Made by a program: the position numbers and the translations under genes. A stretch of DNA of 64,000 bases. Source: Pseudomonadota bacterium (lineage in GTDB: Bacteria; Pseudomonadota; Gammaproteobacteria; Burkholderiales; Burkholderiaceae_C). The notes below the pieces were generated by a model. That model saw only the letters and a program-made list of their open reading frames with translations. It did not search any database and was not told the DNA's origin. Location: contig JAFEEH010000252.1 of NCBI GenBank assembly GCA_018241185.1, positions 1 to 64,000 on the forward strand, in the 5' to 3' direction. Positions 1-8,418 of this stretch are shown piece after piece (the first letter of the stretch is position 1; every line of letters starts with the position of its first letter).

Positions 1-298
1 GGTACATGCGGTGCGGCGGGTGCCGCGCGGGATCGTCACGATCGTGACGAATTCGGCCTTAGCGCCCGCCGGGCGGGCGCTGGCGGCCGATTGCACTTTC
101 GGGTTTTCGCCTTCACCCGCCTCACTCCTACCCACCATCTCACGGTGACCGCCATTGCGCTGCCGGCCCACGTGTCGAACAGGCAGCGCGGTTCGAGCGA
201 CAGATACGAACTGCACTCCCCCTTCGTCCCGCCGTGCCCGCCCACCTGCTCGTCCACCCACAATGGCACCCTCTTTTCTATGAAATAGCCGACTTTCC
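1..298. other. Left-edge stretch with no convincing gene
   Basis: Short open frames exist on both strands but none has recognisable family features or a ribosome binding site. Around 62-80 there is a self-complementary GC block, GCGCCCGCCGGGCGGGCGC, followed about 15 bases later by CACTTT. This looks like a decayed copy of the dispersed repeat found at 6456, 9460 and elsewhere, but the GCTAT...ATAGC half is missing, so I do not count it as a copy. The remainder is presumably the leader of the GST gene at 299. Confidence 0.4.
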
Positions 299-979
299 AT
301 GTTCACCCTGTACTCGGGACCGCTCAGCATGTTCGGCGCCAAGGCGCAGATCGCGGCGCTGGAGAAGGGCCTGCCCTTCGAACTGGTGATGGTGCCCTTC
401 GACGCCGACGACCGCTACCGCCCGCGCCATGCGGAAGTGCTGCGCGTCAATCCCAAGGAGCAGGTGCCGGTGCTGGTCGACGGCGACCTGGACCTCTTCG
501 ATTCGACCCAGATCTTCGAGTACCTCGAGGACCTCGCGCCCGAGCCCTCGCTGTGGCCCCGTGAGCCGCGTGCACGCGCCCGGGCGCGCCGGCTCGAGAT
601 GGAATCGGACGAGGTGTTCTTTCCTCACGTGGTGCGCCTGTTCGGCCTGCAGGACGCGATGGACAGCCCGCCCGCGGTCGCGGCCTGTGCGGCCTGCGCA
701 CAGTTCCAGCGCCGGCTCGAAGAGCAACTGCTCGCCGACGGGCGGGATTGGCTCTGTGGCGCCTACGGCTATACCGACATCGCGTTCTACATGGCGCAGC
801 TGTTCGCCGAGCGCAAGGGCGCGGGCCTCACCGACGACATGCCACGCCTGAGGGCCTGGCGCAAACGCATGACACAGCGCCCCGCGGTGCGCGAAGTCGC
901 AGGCCCGATGGCGCGCTTCCTCCATGGCGCCGGCCGGCCGGTGCCCGCCTTCCTGCGGGGGTTCGTCGGCGCCACCTGA
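299..979 (+). CDS. Glutathione S-transferase family protein
   Basis: The 226-residue length and layout are those of a soluble GST: an N-terminal thioredoxin-like half (about residues 1-80) and an all-helical C-terminal half. The glutathione-site signature is visible as NPKEQVPVLVDGD followed by FDSTQIFEYLED, where the cis-Pro after V and the acidic-Ser pair are expected to bind the glutathione gamma-glutamyl group. The N-terminal LYSGPLSMFGAK segment occupies the position of the catalytic Ser/Tyr loop. The physiological substrate cannot be told from sequence; members of this group often act in stress or aromatic-compound metabolism. It stands alone upstream of the PLD gene with a 26-base gap, so the two may be co-transcribed. 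Confidence 0.85.
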   Translation: MFTLYSGPLSMFGAKAQIAALEKGLPFELVMVPFDADDRYRPRHAEVLRVNPKEQVPVLVDGDLDLFDSTQIFEYLEDLAPEPSLWPREPRARARARRLEMESDEVFFPHVVRLFGLQDAMDSPPAVAACAACAQFQRRLEEQLLADGRDWLCGAYGYTDIAFYMAQLFAERKGAGLTDDMPRLRAWRKRMTQRPAVREVAGPMARFLHGAGRPVPAFLRGFVGAT

Positions 980-1005
980 GCCCTGCGGGCTGAGAACACC
1001 CGCAG

Positions 1006-2400
1006 ATGTGCGAAGCTCCGCCCCCGATGCTCCATTCCTTCGCGCCCTGGCTGCCCAGCGTTTCCCAGCACTTCCTGGTGGTGGCCATCGCGCTGCTGGT
1101 CTATGTGCTGACAACACGCGCGCGGCGCGAGCAACGGGCGCCGACCAGCGCCATCGCCTGGGTGCTGGGGATGCTGCTGCTGCCCTACCTGGCACTGCCG
1201 GCCTACCTGGTCTTCGGCCAGCGCAAGCTGCGCCCCGCGGGCGCACCCCGGCCGCCGCGCGCGGCGCCGGCCGGACACTGGGCGGCCGAACTCATCGACA
1301 GCTTCGGCCTCGCGGCGCCCAGCCGCTGCGCGATCCACATGCACCCGGACGGCACGGCCGCGCGCGATGCGCTGTGGGCGGTGATCGACGGCGCCCGGCG
1401 TTCGCTCGACGTGTGCACCTTCATCATCGGCGACGACGACATCGGCCAGGAGGTGGTGCGCCGCCTGGCCGCACGCGCGCGCCAGGGCATTCAGGTGCGG
1501 GTGCTGCTCGACGGCTTCGGCGCGGTGTCGCTGCCGCGGCGCTACTTCGACACGCTGCGCGCGGCCGGCGGCCATGTGAGCGTGTTCCGCCCCCTGTTCA
1601 GCCTGCGGCGCACCGGGCCGCGCAATCTGCGCAACCACCGCAAGTTCACCATCGCCGACGACACCTGGCTGTGGAGCGGAGGCCGCAACCTGGCCGGCGA
1701 GTACTTCACCGGCAACGCGGCCCATCCGGTGCCATGGCGCGACCTGTCCTTCGACATCCGCGGAGACGTGGCAGCCGCCGCGGCGCGGCAGTTCGAGCAC
1801 GACTGGGCCTCGGTGCGGCGCACGCCGGCGCGCGAGGTTCCGTCGCAGCCGCCGGTGCACGAAGGCCAGCTCGCGCAGTTCCTGCCCAGCGGGCCCGACC
1901 AGACCGAGGACACGGCGCAGGCCCTGCTCGTCGACGCATGCTTTCGCGCCGAGCACCGCATCCTCGCCATCACGCCCTACTTCGTGCCCGGGGACGGCCT
2001 GCGCGATGCGCTGCGCCTGGCAGCCCGGCGCGGCGTGCAGGTGACGATCGCGGTGCCGCAGCAGTCCAACCACCGTCTGGCCGACTTCGTGCGCAGCCGC
2101 GCCATGCGCGACCTGGCGCGTGCGGGAGTGACCTTCCGCATGCTGCCCTTCATGGCGCACGCCAAGGCCGTGGTGGTCGACCACGACCTGGCGATGTGCG
2201 GATCGATCAACCTCGACCTGCGCAGCCTGCTGCTCAACCACGAGGCCGCCGTCGTCTTCTACGGCGCCGAGCAGATCGACTGGCTCAGCGGCTGGATCGA
2301 GACCACCGCCTCGGCCGGCGACACCTACCGCGCCCGCCAGCCCGGCCTGGCGCGTGACCTGGCCGAAGGGCTGCTGCTCACGCTCGCCTTCCAGCTGTGA
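1006..2400 (+). CDS. Cardiolipin synthase-like phospholipase D family protein
   Basis: This 464-residue membrane protein has two N-terminal hydrophobic segments (about residues 20-37 and 46-67) followed by two PLD catalytic repeats. Both HxKx4D motifs are complete: HRKFTIAD at about residue 211 and HAKAVVVD at about residue 385, each followed by a GS/GG-N segment (SGGRN; GSINLD). This is the architecture of ClsA/ClsB-type cardiolipin synthases, which condense two phosphatidylglycerols in the inner membrane. Length fits ClsA (about 480). An alternative start lies at 1027 (MLHSF), and neither start has a strong ribosome binding site. A substrate other than phosphatidylglycerol is possible, so I leave out a numbered cls symbol. 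Confidence 0.85.
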   Translation: MCEAPPPMLHSFAPWLPSVSQHFLVVAIALLVYVLTTRARREQRAPTSAIAWVLGMLLLPYLALPAYLVFGQRKLRPAGAPRPPRAAPAGHWAAELIDSFGLAAPSRCAIHMHPDGTAARDALWAVIDGARRSLDVCTFIIGDDDIGQEVVRRLAARARQGIQVRVLLDGFGAVSLPRRYFDTLRAAGGHVSVFRPLFSLRRTGPRNLRNHRKFTIADDTWLWSGGRNLAGEYFTGNAAHPVPWRDLSFDIRGDVAAAAARQFEHDWASVRRTPAREVPSQPPVHEGQLAQFLPSGPDQTEDTAQALLVDACFRAEHRILAITPYFVPGDGLRDALRLAARRGVQVTIAVPQQSNHRLADFVRSRAMRDLARAGVTFRMLPFMAHAKAVVVDHDLAMCGSINLDLRSLLLNHEAAVVFYGAEQIDWLSGWIETTASAGDTYRARQPGLARDLAEGLLLTLAFQL

Positions 2401-2404
2401 GGTG

Positions 2405-2635
2405 AGGCCCCCCAAGCCGCTTCGTGGCTCCCCCCTCTCCTGCGCCTTTGGCTTGGAGGGGGGCGCACCCAGCGGCCTGGCCCTTCAACAAGCTCAGGAC
2501 AGGCCAAGGCCAGTTCCGCGGGCGCCCTGGAGGCTTCGCTGCGCTCGCCGGCTGGTCTGGGTGTCAGGTCACGCCGGTGGCGCGCTGCCATGGATCACTG
2601 AAGTGAAACACCCCCAAGCCGCTTCGCCTGGCGTC
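2405..2635. repeat. Composite intergenic repeat patch between PLD and ROK genes
   Basis: The 233-base gap contains three repeat fragments. First, 2406-2460 is an imperfect dyad with CCCCCCAAGCC near its left end and GGCTTGGAGGGGGG at its right end. Second, 2481-2508 (CCCTTCAACAAGCTCAGGAC and onward) is one arm of the REP-like family seen complete at 28410 and 59814. Third, 2610-2630 repeats the CCCCCAAGCCGCTTCG core of the first fragment. No gene is visible. The patch lies between convergent genes, where such elements could stop transcription from both sides. Confidence 0.6.
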
Positions 2636-3773
2636 ATTCCGCCGCGGGCCGGCGCGGCGTGGTGTTGAGATAGCTCGCGTTGCCCAGCCCGGTGCCGATC
2701 GTCAGCACCGCCCAGCGCTTCACATCGCGCATGAAGGGCACCTCGCTCAAGCCCTGCACCACGGCGTCGTTGTGCATCAGCACCTGAGTCGCATCCTGGC
2801 CGATCACGGGCATCTTCTCGCGCAGGGCCGTGGGCAGATGGAAGGTGTCGGCCGCCCAGTTGCCGGGCAGGTTCTGCGCGCCTCGGGCGATGGTGCCGTC
2901 CTCGCGGATCAGGCCGGGGCAGGCGATGCCGACGAAAGGCGCCAGGCGCAGGCCCTCCCGCTCGGCACACACCACCATGTCGGCCAGCATGGCGACCAGG
3001 CCGTCGACCAGCCCGGTGCGGCTGGGCTCGTCGTCGGCATGGCGCCACTTGGTGCGGCGCACGACCTTGGCGCGCGACAGGTCCTCGGCCCTGTCCAGGC
3101 GGAACTTCACGATGCCGCAGCGCACATTGGTGCCGCCGATGTCCAGCGCCAGCAGTGCATCGTGGTGCTCGATGAAGTGCCGCGGTGCCAGATGCACCCA
3201 GCCGATCAGGCCGCCGTCGTCGACCTCGTGGCGCAGGCGCCCCAGTTCCACGGGCAGCTCGGCGGCATGGCACAGCGCAGCCGCCTCCAGGATTGCGCGC
3301 TCGCCCACGTCGCTTTCGGGAAAACCGCCACCGACGACGATGCGCTGCATGCCGTGCCAGGCCTTCTGGCGCATGAAGCGCTGGATGACCGTGGCGAGTT
3401 CGACCGCGAACTCCTCGATGGCGCCGTTGAGGATGTCGCTGGCCTCCCCCTTCATCTTCCCGCGCAATGCCCGGTCCAATGTCTTCTTGCTCAGGGCCGC
3501 CGACGGCAGGTCGCCCAGCGGGTCCTTGCGGCCCCTGTCGCGGTGGCGCTTGCGCCAGACATCGAGCAGCCGCCGAAAGGCCGTCTGGCTGGCCCGATCG
3601 CCGATGAAGCCGTGGTCGTCCTGCACCTCCAGGTTGTAGCTGGTGATCTGGACCTCGGCGAGTTCCGTCACGCCATGGTGGGCGCCGACGATGCTGGGCG
3701 CCAGGGGTTTGCGTGGGCGCTTCCTCGGTGTCGACGAAGGGGCGGTCTTGGAAGGGGTCTTGCGTGTGGCCAT
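2634..3773 (-). CDS. ROK-family (sugar kinase-like) protein with permuted motif order
   Basis: The 379-residue product carries ROK/ASKHA kinase motifs in an unusual order. The phosphate-1 motif LDIGGTNVRCG is at residue 210, the sugar-binding GIACPGL...NLPGNW segment at 282-305, the catalytic HNDA at 334-337 and phosphate-2 TIGTGLG at 358-364, after which the protein ends. The motifs that normally follow phosphate-2 (a helix, then IVVGGG, then DDGGLIG) instead lie N-terminal, at about 110-192. Residues 1-25 are a Lys/Arg/Pro/Ser/Thr-rich tail. The usual zinc motif CxCGxxGC is absent. This looks like a circularly permuted ROK protein rather than a truncated one. Substrate and activity are unknown. 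It is convergent with the PLD gene upstream in the window. Confidence 0.65.
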   Translation of the reverse strand: MATRKTPSKTAPSSTPRKRPRKPLAPSIVGAHHGVTELAEVQITSYNLEVQDDHGFIGDRASQTAFRRLLDVWRKRHRDRGRKDPLGDLPSAALSKKTLDRALRGKMKGEASDILNGAIEEFAVELATVIQRFMRQKAWHGMQRIVVGGGFPESDVGERAILEAAALCHAAELPVELGRLRHEVDDGGLIGWVHLAPRHFIEHHDALLALDIGGTNVRCGIVKFRLDRAEDLSRAKVVRRTKWRHADDEPSRTGLVDGLVAMLADMVVCAEREGLRLAPFVGIACPGLIREDGTIARGAQNLPGNWAADTFHLPTALREKMPVIGQDATQVLMHNDAVVQGLSEVPFMRDVKRWAVLTIGTGLGNASYLNTTPRRPAAE

Positions 3774-3925
3774 GAAGAAGTGGAGGTCACGGGACGGACG
3801 CGCGAACGCACGCCTTGAGCCGGATCATGCCCGGGGCGCGGGCCTGCCCCTGCGGGGCGGGAGCACCGCGCCCCATCGGCATGGCGCACCTGCAGCTGTA
3901 GGAAGGGCGGCTATAAACTGGCCCG

Positions 3926-5512
3926 ATGCCGATCTCTCCGCGGCCCTGGCGGGCGGGCGCCCAGCCCCACACGCCGGCGCGCGCGCCGCTCATGCGCGCC
4001 GTCGCCTTCATGATGCTGCTGGCCGTGCTGCTGCTCACCACAGCCCGCGGCGCGTGGGCCGCCGACGAGGGCACGCTGCGCATCGGCTCCAAACGCTTCA
4101 CCGAGTCGTACATCCTGGCCGAAGTGCTGGCGCAGACGGCCGCGCCGAAGCTTTCTCAAGCGCCAGTGGTCCGCCAGGGACTGGGCAACACGGCCATCGT
4201 CTACGAGGCGCTCAGGAGCGGCGGCATCGACCTCTACGCCGAGTACACCGGCACCGTCGCGCTCGAGATCCTCAAGAGCCCTCAGCCCCTGTCGCGCGAT
4301 GCGATGCAGGCGGCCCTGCAGCCGCTGGGGCTGGGCCTGGCCATTCCGCTCGGCTTCAACGACGGCTATGCCTTCGCGATGCGCGCGGACGAGGCGAAGC
4401 GCCTGGGCGTGCATACGCTGAGCGACCTGGCGAAGCACCCGGAGCTCAAGCTCGGCCTGTCGAACGAATTCATCGGCCGCGCCGACGGCTGGCGCGGCGT
4501 GGCGGCGCGCTACGGCCTGCCGCAGACGCCGACCGGCCTGGACCACGGCATCGCCTACGACGCCATCGCGGCGAAGCAGGTCGACGTGATCGACATCTAC
4601 ACCACGGACGCCAAGATCGACCACCTGGGCCTCACGGTGCTTGATGACGACCGCGGCTACTTCCCGCGCTACGACGCCGTGGTGCTGTACCGGCTCGACG
4701 TGCCGCAACGCTTTCCGCAGGCCTGGGCCGCGCTCACGCGTCTCGAAGGCCGCATCGACGAGCATGCCATGATCGGCATGAACGCGCGCGCCGAGCTGCA
4801 GGGCGCGGGCTTCGCCACCATCGCGCGCGACTTCCTCGCGGGTGGCGGCCAGGGCACGACGGGACTTGCGCCGGCCGGCTTCATGGCCAAGCTGTTCGGG
4901 CCGGACCTGCCGCGCCTGGCACGCCAGCACCTGATGCTGGTCGCGGTATCGGTGGGCTTGGCCACGCTCATCGGCGTGCCGCTCGCGGTGGGGGTGTTTC
5001 CGCACCTGCGGGTGCGCGCGCTGGTGCTCGGTGCCACAGGATTGATGCAGACCGTGCCCTCGCTCGCACTGCTGGCGGTGCTGATCTCGCTGTTGGGAGC
5101 CATCGGCACGCTGCCGGCGCTGATCGCGCTCACGCTGTACTCGCTGCTGCCCATCATGCGCAATGCCGTCACCGGCCTGGCCGAGGTGCCGGCGGGCGTG
5201 AAGCAGGCCGGCACCGCGCTCGGCATGACCGGCTCGCAGAACCTCCGCCTCGTGCAGTTGCCACTGGCGCTGCCCACGCTGATCGCGGGCATCCGCACCG
5301 CGACCACCATCGCCATCGGCACCGCCACCATCGCGGCCTTCATCGGTGCGGGCGGCTTCGGCGAACGCATCGTGACCGGCCTGGCGCTCAACGACCGTGC
5401 GCTGCTGCTCGCCGGCGCCCTGCCCGCCGCCGCGCTGGCGCTGGCGAGCGAAGCGCTGTTCGAAGCGCTGGAGTGGCTGCTGCGACGCCGCCAGCGCGCG
5501 GGCGTCGCATGA
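3926..5512 (+). CDS. Fused substrate-binding/permease protein of a glycine betaine/choline-type ABC transporter
   Basis: This 528-residue protein joins two normally separate subunits. After a signal-type hydrophobic segment (about residues 23-45) comes an OpuAC-like binding domain (about 47-305) opening with LRIGSKRFTESYILAE, a hallmark of OsmF/OpuCC receptors. From about 325 a permease domain with several membrane spans follows, including the loop EVPAGVKQAGTALGM that contacts the ATPase. It should import quaternary ammonium osmolytes, or possibly a different solute. No ATPase subunit is encoded nearby, so the energising partner must come from elsewhere. An alternative start at 3992 would begin directly at the signal segment. 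The next gene overlaps by four bases (ATGA), indicating co-transcription. Confidence 0.85.
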   Translation: MPISPRPWRAGAQPHTPARAPLMRAVAFMMLLAVLLLTTARGAWAADEGTLRIGSKRFTESYILAEVLAQTAAPKLSQAPVVRQGLGNTAIVYEALRSGGIDLYAEYTGTVALEILKSPQPLSRDAMQAALQPLGLGLAIPLGFNDGYAFAMRADEAKRLGVHTLSDLAKHPELKLGLSNEFIGRADGWRGVAARYGLPQTPTGLDHGIAYDAIAAKQVDVIDIYTTDAKIDHLGLTVLDDDRGYFPRYDAVVLYRLDVPQRFPQAWAALTRLEGRIDEHAMIGMNARAELQGAGFATIARDFLAGGGQGTTGLAPAGFMAKLFGPDLPRLARQHLMLVAVSVGLATLIGVPLAVGVFPHLRVRALVLGATGLMQTVPSLALLAVLISLLGAIGTLPALIALTLYSLLPIMRNAVTGLAEVPAGVKQAGTALGMTGSQNLRLVQLPLALPTLIAGIRTATTIAIGTATIAAFIGAGGFGERIVTGLALNDRALLLAGALPAAALALASEALFEALEWLLRRRQRAGVA

Positions 5513-6441
5513 GCGCCCGCCCGGCGGTTCCGACGGGCCCCGGCGTCGTGGCCGACGGCGCCGGACCTTCCGCGATCACCCCCGAAGCCGCACGGGTCGA
5601 CGTGCTGACCGACATCAACCTCGCCGACCTGCTCGATTCGGTCGGCCTCGAACGGCTGCAGGCCACGCCGCTGCGGCACCTGCTCCGCCCTGCGGCGCGG
5701 CGCTTCGCGCGCATGGCGGCCGAGTTCGACGCGCGTGTGGGCCTTCATGGTCTGTCGCGGGGTGGCGACTGGCTGGTGCGGCAGATGACGGCCGGTCTGC
5801 AGGTGACGGGGCTCGCGCATGTGCCGGCGCAGGGGCCGGTGGTGATCCTGTCGAACCACCCGGGCATGACGGACACCGTGGCGCTGTTCTCGGCGCTCGC
5901 GTCGCGGCCCGACCTGCGCGTGATGGCGCTCGACCGCCCCTTCCTGCGCGCCCTGCCCCACGTCGCGCGCCAGCTCATCTTCCTGCCCGAGGACGCCGCC
6001 GGCCTGGCCACCGCACTGCGCGCCGGCGCGCGGCACCTGAAGGACGGCGGCGCGCTGCTGACCTTTCCTGCGGGCGAGATCGAGCCCGACCCGGCCACCT
6101 TCGGCACGGCGCGCGCCATCGAGTCGCTGGGCCGGTGGACCGACAGCTACGCGCTCTTCGCGCGCCTGGCACCCCGCACGCAGTTCGTGCCGGCCCTCGT
6201 GAGCGGCGTGATCTCGGCGGACGCGCAGCGCCATCCGCTCACGCGGCTGCGCCGCACGCCACATGACCGCGAGAAGATGGCCGCGGCGCTGCAGATCACG
6301 CTGGCGCGCTACCGCGGGTTGCAGGCGCGGCTGTGCTTCGGCCCCGCGCTGACAGCGGATGCACACGCCGCCCCTGCGCTGTGTGCCGGCATCGCCGCGC
6401 AGATGCGCGCCTTGATCCTGCGCGACGGCGCGGCGCGCTGA
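5509..6441 (+). CDS. PlsC-like lysophospholipid/glycerolipid acyltransferase
   Basis: The 310-residue product contains the acyltransferase HX4D motif in LSNHPGMTDT (His117, Asp122) and a later FPAGEIEPD block in the position of the family FPEGTRS phosphate-binding motif. These define the PlsC/LPLAT superfamily, which moves acyl chains from acyl-ACP or acyl-CoA to glycerolipid acceptors at the membrane face. The FPAG variant and the roughly 90-residue N-terminal extension differ from standard PlsC, so the acceptor may not be lysophosphatidic acid. The start at 5509 was chosen because it overlaps the transporter stop as ATGA. The end is followed directly by a dispersed repeat copy at 6456. Confidence 0.8.
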   Translation: MSARPAVPTGPGVVADGAGPSAITPEAARVDVLTDINLADLLDSVGLERLQATPLRHLLRPAARRFARMAAEFDARVGLHGLSRGGDWLVRQMTAGLQVTGLAHVPAQGPVVILSNHPGMTDTVALFSALASRPDLRVMALDRPFLRALPHVARQLIFLPEDAAGLATALRAGARHLKDGGALLTFPAGEIEPDPATFGTARAIESLGRWTDSYALFARLAPRTQFVPALVSGVISADAQRHPLTRLRRTPHDREKMAAALQITLARYRGLQARLCFGPALTADAHAAPALCAGIAAQMRALILRDGAAR

Positions 6442-6455
6442 GGCGAGCGCCAAAC

Positions 6456-6521
6456 GCTATCAAATCAATAGCTGGTTGCGCCCGTCCCGCGGGCGTTTCA
6501 GGCACTTTTTGTTTGTAAATC
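6456..6521 (+). repeat. Dispersed GCTAT-N7-ATAGC / GC-hairpin repeat, copy 1
   Basis: The copy starts with GCTATCAAATCAATAGC, continues with the hairpin CGCCCG-TCCCG-CGGGCG, and ends with CAGGCACTTTTTG. It lies 14 bases after the acyltransferase stop, in the same orientation as that gene. Confidence 0.85.
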
Positions 6522-6551
6522 GGTGCCGGCAGCGACGCATCCCCTACGCGC

Positions 6552-7262
6552 TCATGCGGGGCGTTCGCGGCCCATCAGGCGTTGCGCCACACGCGTCGAC
6601 ACCTCGCGCCGCTGCCGCAGCATCGGCGCCGCCGACGCGCGCACGCGTTCGACCAGGTCCGGCGCCGCCACGCGCGGGTGGCCGCTGTGGAACGGTGGCG
6701 CCGGGTCGTACTCGAGCATGAGCTGCAACGCCTTGGCGGCATCGGCGCCACGCAGGATCTCAAGCACGGTGAACGCGAAATCCAGGCCCGAGGTGACGCC
6801 CCCACCCGTGATGCGGTCGCCGTCCACCACCACGCGGTCGGGCACGACCTGCACGCCGAAGAGGTCGAGCTGGTCGATCGACAGCCAATGGCTGGTGGCC
6901 CGGCGTCCGGTCAGCAGCCCCGCGGCGGCCAGCAGCAGCGAACCGGTGCACACCGAGGTCACCCACTTCGCGCCGGCCGCCTGCTGGCGCAGGAATTGCA
7001 GCACCTCCTCGTCCTCCATCAGCGGCGTCTGGCCCGGGCCGCCGGGCACGACCAGCATGTCGTACTGCGGCGCGGTGGCGAAGGCCTGGTCGGGGATGAG
7101 CGTCAGGCCGGTGTCGCCCTTGATCGGCTCGCGGTTCTTCCACACCAGCTCGGCCTGGCAATCCGGCGCGCGCGCCAGCACTTCGAAGGGGCCGAGGATG
7201 TCCAGCGAGGTCATCATCGGGAACACGAGCATGCCGATCCGGGTCTTGGGCGTGGGGGTCAT
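6552..7262 (-). CDS. DJ-1/PfpI family protein, isonitrile hydratase-like
   Basis: The 236-residue product has the class-I glutamine-amidotransferase-like fold of DJ-1/PfpI proteins: an opening IGMLVFPMMTSLDILGP block, the VPGGPGQ turn, and a nucleophile elbow TSVCTGS with Cys105. The run LMEDEEVLQFL, then ITGGGVTSGLDFA and a terminal EYDPAPPF, closely match isocyanide (isonitrile) hydratase InhA and relatives, which convert isonitriles to N-substituted formamides. That specific activity is inferred from motifs only. The start at 7262 gives an N-terminus matching the family; earlier in-frame codons would add unrelated residues. It is divergent from the Bug receptor remnant and pairs in fold with the GlxA-type regulator beyond it. 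Confidence 0.8.
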   Translation of the reverse strand: MTPTPKTRIGMLVFPMMTSLDILGPFEVLARAPDCQAELVWKNREPIKGDTGLTLIPDQAFATAPQYDMLVVPGGPGQTPLMEDEEVLQFLRQQAAGAKWVTSVCTGSLLLAAAGLLTGRRATSHWLSIDQLDLFGVQVVPDRVVVDGDRITGGGVTSGLDFAFTVLEILRGADAAKALQLMLEYDPAPPFHSGHPRVAAPDLVERVRASAAPMLRQRREVSTRVAQRLMGRERPA

Positions 7263-7436
7263 GCACCGGACTGTGCCCGTTCCGGCGCAGCCGCGCAGGA
7301 CACAGCACGTTCGTTTTCGGACATCCCGCAGTTCCCGGGCGCGATGTCGCGAAATCCACTGCCTATGTCCGGCGTCGCCACGCGGGCGACGCAAGACTTT
7401 CACCGAAGCAGCCCTTCGGCGGCGACAAGGTGAATC

Positions 7437-8418
7437 ATGAGCAACCGACGTAGATCCCTCCAGATGCTCGGCGCCCTCGCGCTGATGCGTCCCGCACTGT
7501 CGCTGGCGCAGGCCCAGACACCGACACCCGCCACCACGCGGCTGCTGGTGGGCTTTCCGCCGGGCGCCACGGGCGACCGCATCGCCCGCGCCGTGTCGCC
7601 GCTGCTGGCCGCGCAGCTGCAGAACAGCGTGATCGTCGACAACAAGCCCGGCGCAGGCGGGCAACTGGCCATCGAGTACGCGAAGTCGGCGCATGCCGAC
7701 GGCATGCGTGCTGCTGCAGACCATCGGCTCGTCGATGGTGATCTACCCGCACACCTACCGCAGTCTGCGCTACGACCCGTTGCGCGACTTCGTGCCGCTG
7801 GGCACGGCCGCCACCGCGCCGATCGCCTTCGTCAGCGCGGCGCGCCTGCCGGTGAAGAGCCTCGGCGATGCCGTCTCGCTGATCAAGCAGGACAAGTCGG
7901 TCGCCTTCTACGGCTCGCCCGCCTCGGGCAGCGTGTTCCATTTCTCGGGCGTGCTGATGGCCCGGGCCATGGGCAGCGACTTCACCCATGTGCCCTACAA
8001 GGGGTCGGCGCCGGCGCTGGCCGACGTGCTGTCGGGCCAAATGCCCTTCGCCTTCCTGGCGCCGAGCGACATCCTCGAGCACCACCGCGCCGGCAAGCTG
8101 CGCATCCTGGCCGTGACGGGCAAGACGCGCGCGTCGCAACTGCCCGAGGTGCCCACCTTTCCAGAATCGGGCTTCAAGGAGCTGGTGAACCGCGAGTGGT
8201 TCTCGTACTTCCTGGGCAAGGGCACGCCGCCCGATCTCTTTGCGCGCTACAGCGCCGCGCTGCGCAAGGTGGTCGCCGACCCGGAGCTGCGCGCCGCGCT
8301 GCTGGCGGCCGGCCTGGAGATCGGCGACGGCGACCCGGCCACGCTGGCCGCCACAATGCAGCAGGAATACGGCCAATGGAGGCAAATTGTCAAAGAGATC
8401 GGCTTCGTCGCCGACTAG
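7437..8418 (+). pseudogene. Frameshifted Bug/TctC-type solute receptor
   Basis: Read in two frames this is a normal-length Bug receptor (tripartite tricarboxylate transporter substrate-binding protein). The first frame (7437 to about 7703) gives a signal peptide, LLVGFPPGATGD and VIVDNKPGAGGQL. The second (about 7705-8418) gives VLLQTIGSSMVIYPHTY, HVPYKGSAP and the family C-terminus. The junction is at 7701-7710, where one extra base (for example the A at 7704) or two missing bases breaks the frame inside the conserved ADG-xLL segment. It is either a recent inactivating mutation or a sequencing error, since both halves otherwise look intact. No TctA/TctB permease genes are present. Confidence 0.8.

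Noticed and set aside
261-278. Sigma-54-like TGGCACCCTCTTTTC before the GST gene
   Set aside because: The base pair ten positions after GG is TC rather than GC, and the TTGC box is missing.
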